Shown here: one piece after another, positions 52,997-63,919 of the stretch
How the letters are laid out: each line of letters opens with the position of its first letter
Numbering within the stretch: the stretch's first letter is position 1
Assembly (NCBI GenBank): GCA_963662175.1
Contig: OY759225.1
Location: forward strand, 13,509,601-13,573,600
DNA from: Aradus depressus
Lineage: Eukaryota > Arthropoda > Insecta > Hemiptera > Aradidae
Reading direction: 5' to 3'
DNA length: 64,000 bases
Notes under the pieces: generated by a model
The model's input: the letters and a program-made list of their open reading frames with translations, nothing else
What the model was told of the DNA's origin: nothing
Databases searched by the model: none
Translations under genes and position numbers: made by a program

Positions 52997-54668
52997 CAGT
53001 AGAACCTCTTTAAGTCGAACCTCGATAAGTCGAAAATCTCCAAAACTCGAAAAAAAGTTGTGTTCCTTTCCCTTCAAGCCCCAAAACCTCCATTACTCGA
53101 AATCTCAACCCTCTATTATTCGAAATAATCAGTGAGTCCCTACAAGCCATTTTGGTACATATTTTCCCTCTATTACTCGAAAAAATAAATAGGACCTCTG
53201 TATCTCGAATATAGCAATGTTTTATTTTACAACCTCTACAACTCGATTATTTGAAACTTATTACCTCTATAGCTCGAAGAAAAATAAGTTACCGACTTTA
53301 AGAATTTTCCGACAATGTACACCATTGTTTCTTAGAAAACAATTTAGGAGTATACAATAAATAGGATTACCAATTCTAAGAAATGATAAAGGATATTATT
53401 ATTGATTTCATTTACTTTAGCGAAGCAAGTCATTTGTTGTCGATTGAAAAATTGTCAGAGTAGTTTGGTTCTACCGCAATACACTGTGATGTACACTACG
53501 GAACATTTTTTTAATGCATATTTTAATGAAAAGAGGTAATTTTTTTTATTATAATCTAATATCATATATATATTAGATATATATCAAGGTGTTTGAGAAA
53601 CAAAACAAGAAAACATATAAAAAACAGCTGTGAAATAGTGTTAAAATGTAATGGAGTCGTGAGCTAGCTCTAAAACGGTGCATGTGGTTTGATATGTTTT
53701 AAATAAAAATGAAGTTGAACAATTAAATGAAAGTTGACTGGGGTGGAATTAAAGTGTGAAGAGTTGACGGGGTCTGGTTTTTGTGGTAGAGGCGTCGAGA
53801 AGGTACAATTAATAATATATATTTTTCAATATGCCCAAATAAAAAAAGAAATAGTTTTTTAAGTATTAATTTAATGTTTTTGTGCCATTGTAAATTTTTG
53901 TTTTGTTTGTTCAAATGTTAAGTTTTTTTAAAATTTAAATATGTAAATATAGATAATAACCCAAATATTTGTCCTCTTCAAATTCTATCCTATTCATCTT
54001 CCCTGTTGTCCCAGTAGTATCATTTAAAAAACCTTTGGATTAGAAATTAATATTATTTAAAATTATTAAAAATTGGTATCTCTTTGTGAATCCAAGTGTA
54101 AAGTTTGTTTAATTGAATTTTTTTTTTCGTTGTATACGTGTACTTTCTTAAAAATTGCACGTCTTAAATTATTGATAATATTTTTTTTAGGGCAATTTTC
54201 GGCAAACTACTGTAGAAATCAAAATTTAAATAAACAAAAGAGATCAAATTTCTACAGGAAATGTGGTAGCAAACAAGCTTTTTATCACAACACATAAATT
54301 TTTACAACAATTTACGAATAAAATTGTTAAGACATGAGTGCTGTGAAACGTAAACCGAAAACTTTGAGTCTCGCTGAAAAGTTAAATGTGCTCGAAGCTG
54401 TGAAGAGCTGTCAAAAGAAGAAAGATGTTGCTGAACAATTTGGCCTACCAATGAGTACTCTATCAACAATAATAAAAAAATGTTTGTTACCTCTGTAACT
54501 TGAATTTTTATTTATTTCACCTCTCTAACTCAAAATTAGTTAGAATGAATCTTAACCTCTACAAGTCGAATCAAAATCCGCCTAAGTCGAAATCCTCCAT
54601 AAGTCGAAACTCTATAACTCGAATTTTTTGGCGTCTCCCTTGATGTTCGACTTATAGAGGTTCTACTG
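52997..54668 (+). mobile_element. pogo/Tigger-like element, both ends (family C)
   Basis: Left end CAGTAGAACCTCTTTAAGTC after TA (52995-52996); right end GACTTATAGAGGTTCTACTG before TA (54669-54670). Subterminal ACTCGAA/TCGAGT words are repeated many times. Length 1672 bp. Only the N-terminal transposase segment is left, at 54334-54498; the DDE domain is gone. Confidence 0.88.
54334..54498 (+). pseudogene. CENP-B/psq helix-turn-helix of pogo transposase (truncated)
   Basis: MSAVKRKPKTLSLAEKLNVL, EAVKSCQKKKDVAEQFGLPM, STLSTIIKK: the first DNA-binding helix-turn-helix of Tigger/pogo transposases, the fold shared with CENP-B and psq domains. The frame passes into noncoding sequence after 54483 and stops at 54496. 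The break point is shared with the copy at 17455-17986. Confidence 0.85.
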
Positions 54669-55124
54669 TATTTCCTGAAGTTATGAAAATTGTAAGGGGT
54701 GTTCTGCAATTTTTTTCATTTGGAGCCAGGGGGGCTAGATGACCAAGTCCAGGGTGGTAGATAGTTAAGGTAGCTGGCTAGAAGTCATCAGATCTCCTCC
54801 GACAATGGCCAAGCTTCCTGACAAATGGTAGATACATTAACGGTGAAGTGGTCTCGCCCACCTAAGTCTCCTACAGATGGCACTGTCATCTTCCACACCC
54901 TCAACAATTCTTTTCTTCCCCCAAATGCCATTTCCTACCCTTCTTTCACTAATGTAATACAACACTTTTTCTCCACAATTTTAATTAAGGTAAACGCTTT
55001 TTAGGTTTTTGTTGGTCGAAGGCAACGAACTGAAACAATATCTGTACTTATAAAAAGGGTGTTTCAGTCGTAGTGTTCATAATTCAAACAGTTCTATGGT
55101 GGGTCGAAAATTACAAAAAAAATG

Positions 55125-55198
55125 TCGTCAGTGAATCACCGGCTATGTACTTCCTCAGCAATAATTAATAAATTAAGTTTCCGCTCTCCCTCTAAAGC
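55125..55198 (-). repeat. GGGGAAGT-bounded dispersed repeat, fragment left of a SINE
   Basis: GTCAGTGAATCACCGGCTAT, GTACTTCCTCAGCAATAATT. The remaining part of the family resumes at 55430 after the SINE. Confidence 0.6.
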
Positions 55199-55420
55199 TT
55201 TATCTACAAGGTCATATCGCCTACTACCAGAGAGAGCTCTTTCGTCACTCTAGTGGACTTGAGCCCGACTCTACTATGAGAGTCTTAAATTTTGCCTACC
55301 CTAGATTTTTATTTAACCTAGGGTAGGGTACCTGACATAGGGAGTATCTGACATCATACCCTCGCTTAACGTCCCATCCAAAGGACCTCGGCCAGGTTTC
55401 GAACCCGCTATTATGAGTTC
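55199..55420 (-). mobile_element. SINE, diverged, both ends lost
   Basis: CTTTATCTACAAGGTCATAT to GGTTTCGAACCCGCTATTAT, with a shortened central domain. Confidence 0.78.
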
Positions 55421-55429
55421 AGGAGCTAT

Positions 55430-55570
55430 TTCTCCCTTCTCCTTATGGGGTTTTAAGTGTACATTTAAATGTTCGTGTTGATACATTCCTTCTATCGAGA
55501 GTTATCGTGTCCACAGACAGACAGGCAAACGTTTTTTTGATTGTTCAAAGAGAATAAAATAACAATTGTC
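55430..55570 (-). repeat. GGGGAAGT-bounded dispersed repeat, fragment right of a SINE
   Basis: CTCCTTATGGGGTTTTAAG, GATACATTCCTTCTATCGAG and GTTATCGTGTCCACAGACAG. Confidence 0.6.
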
Positions 55571-56100
55571 TTTGAGATGTTCCTATAAAATCAGCAAAGA
55601 TAATGATACGAACTGAATCATTTATATTTTTCAGTAAGACATTTCATGTAGGTACCTATTCATTGTTGATCCAGGATAGCCTGGGGCAAGTTCCATTTTA
55701 TAACCTTAATATTAGAACTTATTTGTGCATCATTTATCGAGTTTACTCATCTGTTTATTTTTATTCAAATAATCTGTTTCATTCGTTTTGTGTTTGTAAG
55801 TAGTTTTCTTGATTTACTGTATATTTTTCATATGTTTGCTATCATACGTGTAGACATTCCAGGCAGTTCCAATGTTAAATTATGACTAAGGATGTTGGAG
55901 GGAATTCTCTGGGTTTCAGTAATTCTATGTACAGTAGAACCCCTCTTTTCCGGTCTCGTCGGGATCGAGAACATGGCCGGTTACTCGTTTGGCCGGTTAA
56001 TCCGAGGTTCCTGTGAAAAGTTTTTCGTTTAAAAAGAACCTACATGTGTGTACATATTTCATCAGGTATCATGAATAAACAAGCAAACAAGACGTTATTG

Positions 56101-56445
56101 GTTTGGTTTGGTTTTATGACTCATGCCCGGGCTTTAACTACGAGGTCATATCGCCTTCTACCAGAGTGCTCTTTCGTCACTCTGGTGGACATGAGCCCGA
56201 CTCTACTGTGGGAGTCCTAAATTTTGCCTACCCTAAATTTTCATTCATCTAGGGTAGGGGTCTTTAACGAGTACCTGACATTGTACAGGCTCGGGACCAT
56301 CGCTTAACGTCCCATTCGAAGGACGGCGTGCTTAAGTTTATTTTACCTCCCAGATAAAATAAACTAAGGGCCTCGGTCGGGTTACGAACCCACATACTTG
56401 AGCTCAGAAGTAAAGCACGCTTACCACTGAGCTACCGGCGCCCTC
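56101..56445 (-). mobile_element. SINE, full length, 12-bp target duplication, variant tail
   Basis: AAGACGTTATTG at 56089-56100 and 56446-56457. Tail on the + strand is GGTTT units (GTTTGGTTTGGTTTTATGAC) instead of GGTTA. Nested inside the pogo-like element, so it is younger than it. Confidence 0.94.
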
Positions 56446-56599
56446 AAGACGTTATTGCAACTCATTTTATTGTACATATGTTCATACAGACATAAACGAA
56501 AACAAAAAAAATTAAACATTACGAACTTACATAAACTTTGAAAATTTAATGTACATTGTTCATATGTACATTCATTGTTTGAAAAAATATTTTTTTTCT

Positions 56600-56930
56600 G
56601 TTTTTACCTCACGTCCAATGCCGTTGAATCTTGTTGCTGCTCAACACATTGCAATAAAATGTTTGCAGCTTTTTTTGCTTCTTCGTGACCTATTTTTTGC
56701 AAGTCCTTCACGCTGCATTTTCTGTCCTCGCATTCGCAGTTATCTTCTGGCGATACCGATTATTTTCTCGTCCGTAAAAAAATTGTTTTCGAGTCCTTCG
56801 TCACTTTTCGTCGTCCATTCCTCCACGTCCTCAAACTGCATTTGGTTCCCACCAGGTAATGACTTCAGATCGTGTAAAATGGCTAGATTCTCGATTTCTT
56901 CATTCACTGAATGGTTGCTACTAGCCAAAA
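56600..56930 (-). pseudogene. Tigger-like transposase C terminus
   Basis: The - strand reads ASSNHSVNEEIENLAILHDL and QFEDVEEWTTKSDEGLENNF; after a frameshift near 56750 it continues CECEDRKCSVKDLQKIGHEE and AKKAANILLQCVEQQQDS, the acidic then helical EQQ end of Tigger-type proteins. No DDE residues visible. Confidence 0.65.
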
Positions 56931-57159
56931 GTACTAGCCAACATAAAAATTACATCCCTGACATCTTCTTCACGTTTTCCAGAAGAGGCAAATTTTTATT
57001 CTCACATCTAAGTGAAATTTCAGAACTTTCCAGGAAAGTCCCAACAATCAATATTTGAGTCATTTGCCAGCTATTATAAGCTGAAAGAGAGAAGAAAAAA
57101 AACTCTGTACCATGGGATAGGCCGGTTGATCCGAGGCCGGTTAAGTGGGGTTCTACTGT

Positions 57160-58535
57160 ATATGGGATAAATGAGACGAGACTAAAGTCAGCCAGTTGTT
57201 TTATTTATTAGTGTACAGTTAATGAGTAAGATGTAAATAGTTGTTTTTAGTGTTTATTTATTCCATTTGTTTAGTATTTATGTATTGACTTGTTAAAATG
57301 TATTCAATGTTGTTTCTTTTGGTTCATTTAGTGTGAACGATTGGAAAATAGTAAATAAACAATAACTCACTGTATTGTGGTTTATTTATTAAGTAACAAG
57401 TGGACAAGTCTGTGATAATTATTATGCCATTCCAGTGAGATATTGAAATTTAATTTGAACTTAATGGTCTCTTCATGGTTATAAATGTATTAAATTACTG
57501 ATTTATTATACTTCAGTAAGCTAATAAATGGACTTCGTAAATCTATAATTGTACTTCACCAGCTCTATGACGTATAGGGCAAGTTAATGCTATGAACTGC
57601 ACTAAAATTGTTGAATTTATTTATGAGTTTAATTGGTGATTTCAACAACATTTCAATGTCATATCATAACATTTATTATAACTAGGCTCAAATCTTATGA
57701 TTCTCAATTATTATCTGAAATTAATATTATTATACCGAACCAGAAGATTATGATTATTTTGGTTTGCGAGATACATGCCGAAAACCGTCTTAAAATGACA
57801 TCTCAAACCCCCCCCCCCCCTTTTTTAAAAATATTTTCTTGATTCACACAAAAATGGTCCTATCGAAAGATGCAGCTTATTAAATTTTCGACTATTAAAA
57901 TGCCTACCGATCTGAAACAGTATATATATATATATATAGTCTATGAAGAACGCACAATAGTTCAAAAAAAGATCATTCTCCAGTGATCTGAAAAAGTGTG
58001 GATGGTATAAAAAATCCTTGTGAGCTTTAATCAGATATATATTTTATCTTATTAATTTTTTTTTAAATCTTTTTAATAAAAAACTATCAATAATAAAAAC
58101 TTAGTTTAGAGTTCGTTGCTGTGCATTAGAACTTAAAAATTATTTTGAACTATTTCCTATGAAAATTTATTTAAGGGGGAGCGTAAGAAATCTATATTTT
58201 TTATTTAGAAACGCTATTTTTTGAAAAAGATTTTTTTTTTGAGGTGTGTTGTAAGTAATACCGCCATATTTAGATGAAATATGATTTTGGGACTTAAAAC
58301 AAAAATTAAATCAAAATAAGATGTAATCCTAAAAAAAAACTGGAATAAGGGTAAATAATTCTTTCAAATTCAGTAGTTATTTAGGGGAAGTTTGTTTGAA
58401 GGGGAAGAAAATTACATTTAGAGTCAGAGGAGTAACGAGGGAGAACTGATGCGGTTCTGGTTTATCTCTTTAAAAAAACAGAGAAGTGTGAATGTATCAC
58501 ACATTGAAGGGTTCCGTGGGAACTGATGGAGAAAT
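57160..58535. other. AT-rich stretch without recognised features
   Basis: Only low-complexity items: a C10 run near 57813, an (AT)n tract at 57921-57940. No coding exon, inverted repeat or family member found. Confidence 0.45.
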
Positions 58536-58539
58536 CGTC

Positions 58540-58765
58540 GTTCATCGGTAATGTACTTCCCCAGTGCGAACTAATCCATCAAGTTTTCATTCTCCCTCTA
58601 AGACCAATTTACAGATTTGGTTGGAAATCAGTGTGTTACTCAGAGCCTTCTGGATCCTCATATTAAATTTCTTGTTGATATATTCATTACATCGACCGAT
58701 AATAGAGTTTTTGTGTACAACCCTTACTTAACCTTCCCTGGTCCCTTATTCATTTCCTTAAACCT
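58540..58765 (-). repeat. GGGGAAGT-bounded dispersed repeat, fragment
   Basis: TCATCGGTAATGTACTTCCC, CAGTGCGAACTAATCCATCA and AGTTTTCATTCTCCCTCTAA. The SINE at 58769 follows at once. Confidence 0.65.
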
Positions 58766-58768
58766 AAG

Positions 58769-59105
58769 GGGCGCCGGTAGCTCAGTGGTATGCATGCTTC
58801 TCTTTTGAGCTCAAGATTGTGGGTTCGAAACCAGACCGAGGCTCTTAGTTTATTTTATTTGGGAGGTAAAATAAACTTAAGCACGCCGTCCTTCGGATGG
58901 GACTTTAGGCGATGGTCCCGAGCCTGAACGATGTCAGGTACTCGTTGAAGAACCCTTCCCTAGGTGAATAAAAATTTAGGGTAGGCAAAATTTAAAACTG
59001 CCACAGTAGAGTCGGGCTCATGTCCACCAGAGTGACAAAAGAGCGCTCTGGTAGTAGGCGATATGACCTCGTAGTTAAAGCCCGGGCATGAGTCATAAAA
59101 TATAA
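58769..59105 (+). mobile_element. SINE, full length
   Basis: GGGCGCCGGTAGCTCAGTGG to GGGCATGAGTCATAAAATA; head with box A and GGTTCGAAACC. Inserted in a GGGGAAGT-family copy; the family resumes after it (AAACCGATTCTGGCTGGTTC). Confidence 0.92.
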
Positions 59106-59264
59106 CCTTTCCTCAAACCGATTCTGGCTGGTTCTGGATTTACGTATGAAATTCTGCGTTATATGATTGGTTAAATATAATGTAAAATTAAAATAATAAT
59201 TGAAATAATATTAAAATAAAATAACCTAACCTAAATAAATAAATAAACAAATAATAAATAAAAT

Positions 59265-59590
59265 AAAATTACCACATTTCCTGTAGAAATTATAGCTGGT
59301 CTTCTACTAAATTTTGATTTCTAGAGAAGTTTCCGAAAAGGGCCCTAAAAAAATATCCACATTTCAAGACGTGAATAAAGTGCAAGAATAAAAAAAAAAT
59401 TCAATTAATAGGTAATTATTTCAATTGGATTTCTTCTATAGGTAATAATGAGATGCCATCTTGTTTCTTTTTTAAAAATGTTAAATCTAATCCAAAGGTA
59501 TAAATTATCTAAATTGGTTCACAGGGAAAATGAATAGCATAGAATAAAAGAACAAATATTGGGTTTATTTAACACTAATCTAAATTATAA
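59265..59590. repeat. Duplicated segment, copy 2
   Basis: TTCCTGTAGAAATTATAGCT, AAATTTTGATTTCTAGAG, AAAAGGGCCCTAAAAAAATA and TCTAATCCAAAGGTATAAAT align with 51370-51705. Confidence 0.75.
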
Positions 59591-59689
59591 ATTTAATAAC
59601 TAATATCTAAGCCATCTAACATCAAGTCATCTAACATCCCATTCCCATCCAGATAATCCCCCCCGAAGACTAAGGCAGCGCTGGCCGAG

Positions 59690-60112
59690 AGACCTGCTAC
59701 TGTAGCAAAAATATTTAGGGAGTGCCGGTGATGACCAGCTTCTCTCATGTAATCCTCTTGTATTCAACTCTCCTCCTTCTTGGGCTGCCTCCACTGCTGG
59801 ACAGTGATTGGAGGGGCGAGAAGGCAGGGGGGATCACTCGAGCCCCCGCGGCCTCCCCGGCCCCCATTAAGTTGGAGGGATGGGGATGACAGAGAGGGGT
59901 GTTTCGAGTTGAAGGGCTTTCATGTTCATTTTATTTTATCTTTATTATTATTTTATTTTTATGTTTATGTTTATTATTATTAATATCAATTTTTTTTCTC
60001 TCTCTTTCTTTGAATGTATATTTTAATGTTTTGTCATTCATCTAATTTACTTATGGTTTATACCGATTGTAAATATTCAAAATAAAGAATTTAAAAAAAA
60101 AAAAAAAAAAAT
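59690..60112 (+). mobile_element. Retroposed 3' end with AATAAA and poly(A)
   Basis: A GC-rich stretch (GAGCCCCCGCGGCCTCCCCG) runs into a T-rich 3' UTR and ends CAAAATAAAGAATTT followed by about 19 A (60092-60111). A genomic poly(A) after a poly(A) signal indicates a reverse-transcribed copy, either a LINE 3' end or a processed transcript. No ORF recognised. Confidence 0.5.
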
Positions 60113-60229
60113 ATATTGAAAAATAAAAAAAAAATAAAAATTTACAAAAAGAAATCTTACGAACTAATTACTTGAAACTATATCAGTCTTTTTTCTGTTT
60201 TATAGTGGCCACTATTTATAATTCATAAA

Positions 60230-60410
60230 AATACTAAGTTTCTGCTCTCACTCTGAAACTAATTTAACAATATGTTTGAAAAGTGTTTTACTCTGGAATA
60301 TCTGAATCCTCATACTAAATTTCATGTTGATACATTCATTACGGTTTTTGAGTCCCCCCTTCTTTTTTCCCAATATGGCTGAAAATAATTAGGTTTGTCC
60401 TCATGTTCTG
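60230..60410 (-). repeat. GGGGAAGT-bounded dispersed repeat, diverged fragment
   Basis: AAGTTTCTGCTCTCACTCTG, CTGAATCCTCATACTAAATT, GATACATTCATTACGG. Confidence 0.55.
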
Positions 60411-61013
60411 AATATACTTATAAACAATTTTTAAATTTGGGCAACATAAGAGTATGTTACAAACGTGAGCAACCAAAAATAAAATCGAATATAGCAGACT
60501 TTAGAACCAAAACTAAAATGGTTAAACTGAACGTGGACTCTAATATTAAATTACGTTGAGACTTTAGGAGAGTGGCTTCTCCAAAAGGGTACGGCATGAA
60601 TATAAAGATGCCTGGAAAATGTCCCTATAAATGATCCCTCTTATTTCCTCCAAAAAATAAAAACCTTGTTTCAATATTTCCACAAGAATTGTTCTTATTT
60701 ACATTTTCTTTAGGTTTTAAACAAATAACAAGAATCGTTGATAATTATGTTGATATTGTGAGAACTATACCACTGAGAAACAGTCGTTGATAAGTGGGGT
60801 AATTCACCAACTTATGAAAAAATTCAAATTATGAAACTCTCACTAGAAAGATGGGAACAATTGGTAGACTAGTTGAACCCAACTTCATCTAGTTGAGGAC
60901 GTGAAAATTATAAATATATTTTGGGAGACCTAAAATTGTTGTTTGCTATCAGACCAACTTCATCAAGTGAATATTATCGAGGCTATTTTCTCTCAACTTC
61001 AGATCAATAGTTG

Positions 61014-61088
61014 ATAAAAATTGTATTTATAACGACAGTAAAGTAATAATTATTATTACTTTATTGTCGTTATAAATACAATTTTTAT
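61014..61088. repeat. 75-bp hairpin, about 35-bp arms
   Basis: AAAAATTGTATTTATAACG to its inverse complement CGTTATAAATACAATTTTT with a single mismatch (GACAGTAAAG against CTTTATTGTC) and a loop of a few bases. Confidence 0.88.
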
Positions 61089-61456
61089 TTATTGCACTAT
61101 CTCACCTAACCCTATTCAAAATCCTTTCCTCAACACATTTCTTGAAGGGGGCCTCCAACTGCGGAGATTTATCACGCCGAAACCCCGTTAGTTGTCAGTG
61201 GTCTCGTAGAGTGCATGAAACTGCTCTATGGGTCGATGTGGAGTTTGCGTTTTACTTACATTTTTACACCCCCATTATGCCAACAATATGCCTTCTTCCC
61301 CTTTGAACACACCCCTGGCATACAACACAAACCACCTGTCCCTCATGGATTATTCAACAATTTGACTGTATGTTCGTCTGAATTGATGCATCTCAAGAGT
61401 TGATATTATAAAGACTGAAAGAAACACCTACAATTTATTTTCCAAGAACGAATTAG

Positions 61457-61711
61457 GGGACCATGGTGGCTGTGCGGGCTAAAGCGTAGGCTTTGGTCGT
61501 ATGGTCTGACCATGGTTTGCGGGTTCGAATCCCGGCCGGGGATGAGTTTTATTCCAAAGATAGAACTCCCTGGGCCATGGATGTAGTAAATAACTGGATA
61601 AACATCTTTATAAGAGACATGAGTAATATGGGTCGTACATAAAACCAAAAAAAAAAAATAATAATAAAAAAAAAATAATAAATAAAAAAAATAATAAATA
61701 AAAAAAATAAT
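61457..61711 (+). mobile_element. Second SINE family (tRNA-derived, A/T-rich tail)
   Basis: The head GGGACCATGGTGGCTGTGCG has a box A-like TGGCTGTGCGG and box B GGGTTCGAATCCCGG, with an extra stem (GGTCGTATGGTCTGACCATG) as in class II tRNAs (Ser/Leu type). The body runs to ACATAAAACC and the tail is A runs with AAT units. Flanks GAATTAG at 61450-61456 and 61712-61718 match. It is unlike the main SINE. Confidence 0.82.
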
Positions 61712-61754
61712 GAATTAGCCAATCAAGTCTCTCCTCAAAGAAATAAAAGACTGG

Positions 61755-62110
61755 CCTAACCGTCAGTTGTCCTTTTACCGCTGTGCTGTATGGATGAAAT
61801 GAACCACTGATGATATCGCTGTTGCGTTGAAAACAGGTTCAGGTCAAAATAAAACAGTAGGAAGACAACGTCTTTTATTTCTATGAGAAATCTCGTCCCA
61901 CAACATCTTACTAACACATATGAAAAGACGATGTAATCCCACTGTTTTATTATTCACCAGAACCGGGTTTCAACGCAACAGTGTCATCATCAGTGGTACA
62001 TCCCACCCAGGACAACTGGCTTCAACCGCTACGCTGTGTGGATGGGATGTACCACAGATGATGACGATGTTGCTTTGAAAAGCGGTTCTGGTCAAAATAA
62101 CACATTGGGA
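61755..62110. mobile_element. Foldback family with CTGATGA...GAAA boxes, three units
   Basis: Three related units: + at 61764-61850, - at 62015-61930, + at 62040-62110. Each reads ACCACTGATGATG-like, then TGTTGCGTTGAAA, GGTTCTGGT and AAAATAAAACAGT. Units 1 and 2 face each other and units 2 and 3 are back to back. No ORF. Confidence 0.7.
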
Positions 62111-62689
62111 CAACTTTGAAGTCGTTTTGGCGTAATTTGAATCCGAGTAACTTTCGACTGGGAACTGAAGCTTTCTATATCCTTCTAATGTCTTGTCTGT
62201 AATGTTTGTCTGTGGTGGATTCGCACATTTCTGGGGGGTCGTGCCCTCCTCTGCCTCCCCCTAGCTACGCCAACGTCTGGACACAGTGTCCACTCTACCG
62301 GGCCTCAAGTTCAGCCCCAACATCTCCCCTCTCGCTTTGGACACAGTCTGCATTAGCAGCACGTCACTGCCGTCCCTAATGTAGTTTACGTCTCTGCTTA
62401 ACCTGCTATAGACGGTATGATAGTTGGCCCGAGATGCTACCACTTGGCATTCTTGCACAAATAGTTCTCTATTTACTAACTATTTGGACACTCCACCTAC
62501 CAGTTCTCCGGGCGGTCCCTACTTAGCGGGATATCCTACAAGTTGCACAGTTCGAGCCAAGAGGCCAAGCAGGAGTATTTCTTCTTATGACTTCCTACGC
62601 TATGATATGGTAGACAATATGAAGTGTATTCCAGTTCTCTAATTATGTAGATAAAATGCATCTTCAGAGTATAAATAAACATTAAGTTT

Positions 62690-62930
62690 CTCCCTGACCC
62701 CAAGTGCAGTATAATTAGGGGTATTCATTGGTAACCGGAAGAGCCTTTTTATGAATATGCGCTGTAGCTTTTAGACATCATACTTATAGCCCCAAACCTG
62801 CCCACCATACCACATCACAGATCTCTGGGTAGCGCCAAAAATTTTGAATGATATATCCACGAGCAGGTTCTGGAATATTTTTCCATTAGTCAGGCCTCTC
62901 TTCGTCACCTGGAGATTGTCTTCAAGTGTC
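62690..62930 (-). pseudogene. Possible decayed LINE RT C-terminal fragment
   Basis: The - strand frames read GATQRSVMWYGGQVWGYKYD, similar to the YG.Q.WG block after the RT palm in I- and Jockey-type ORF2. Frames are broken. Weak. Confidence 0.3.
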
Positions 62931-63161
62931 TTTGGATTTTGACTTTAAATATGAAATTTCATGTCTATAAATTCGTTACAGGCTCACACGTACGCTCTCC
63001 CTCTAAACTTTTGACCTCTTTATTTGGTGGATACTTGGTATAGCTGAAGTGAACTTTAGAGAATTATTTACGAACTTTTAATGCATAATATGTAGATAAT
63101 TAAAATTAAACTAAAAAAATTGCTTGTTTTCGTCTTAATTTAATATTAATTAATATATTTT

Positions 63162-63506
63162 GAGGGCGCCGGTAGCTCAGTGGTATGCGTGCTCGCCTTC
63201 TGAGCTCAAGATCGTGGGTTCAAAACCCGGCCGAGGCCCTTAGTTTATTTTATCTGGGAGGTAAAATAAACTTAAGCATTTCGTCCTTCGGACGGGACGT
63301 TAAGAGATGGTCCCGAGCCTGTACGATATCAGGTACTCGTTGAAGACCCCTGCTCTAGATGAATAAAAATTTAGGGTAGGCATAATTTAGGACTCCCATA
63401 GTGGAGTCGGGCTCATGTCCACCAGAGTGACGAAAGAGCGCTCTGGTAGTAGGCGATATGACTTCGTAGTTAAAGCACAGGCATCAGTCATAATAACTAA
63501 CTAATA
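63162..63506 (+). mobile_element. SINE, full length
   Basis: GAGGGCGCCGGTAGCTCAGT to CAGTCATAATAACTAACTAA. Box A present; box B is GGTTCAAAACC. Tail is of the AACTA type. Confidence 0.92.
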
Positions 63507-63919
63507 TTAATAGTCTGTTTTAAACAATTTAAATAAATAAATAAAACAGAGAGCATGGAATAAAGGTAAATCCATAAGTTATGAAATTTAAATATTTTCT
63601 CTCTTTGATATAACATGGTGTTTCATGTTTATCTCGGCCGTCAAACGCACAGCCTTATCTCCGGCTACCCCTTTTATTTTATTTTTTTTTTAAAATATAG
63701 GTACCTATTGAAAATGGAGATTTGTCCATTTATATGTATATTGTTTTCGTATTTTCAATTTTTGTTTTTCTGAAGTTCTAAGAGGTTAGGAGCCTTTCCT
63801 CTCGTTTTACCATTCAGGACTCAAATTGGGATATTGGGCCTAAATCCTTTGAGTTTCAACTTTTTTTTTTATTAAAAGCGATTTGGAATTACTGCAATAG
63901 TACTTTGTAATGGTTATAG

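Larger units (their letters stand above)
55932..57158 (-). mobile_element. pogo/Tigger-like element (family E) with nested SINE
   Basis: Ends CAGTAGAACCCCTCTTTTCC and TTAAGTGGGGTTCTACTG, each next to TA (55930-55931 and 57159-57160). Subterminal GGCCGGTT words recur at both ends. A transposase C terminus lies on the - strand. The SINE at 56101-56445 is inside it. Confidence 0.88.

Noticed and set aside
56549..57058. 169-codon + strand ORF
   Set aside because: It is antisense to the pogo transposase remnant on the - strand.
61460..61550. Ser/Leu-type tRNA gene
   Set aside because: It is followed by a SINE body and A-rich tail with flanking duplications, with no acceptor stem pairing.
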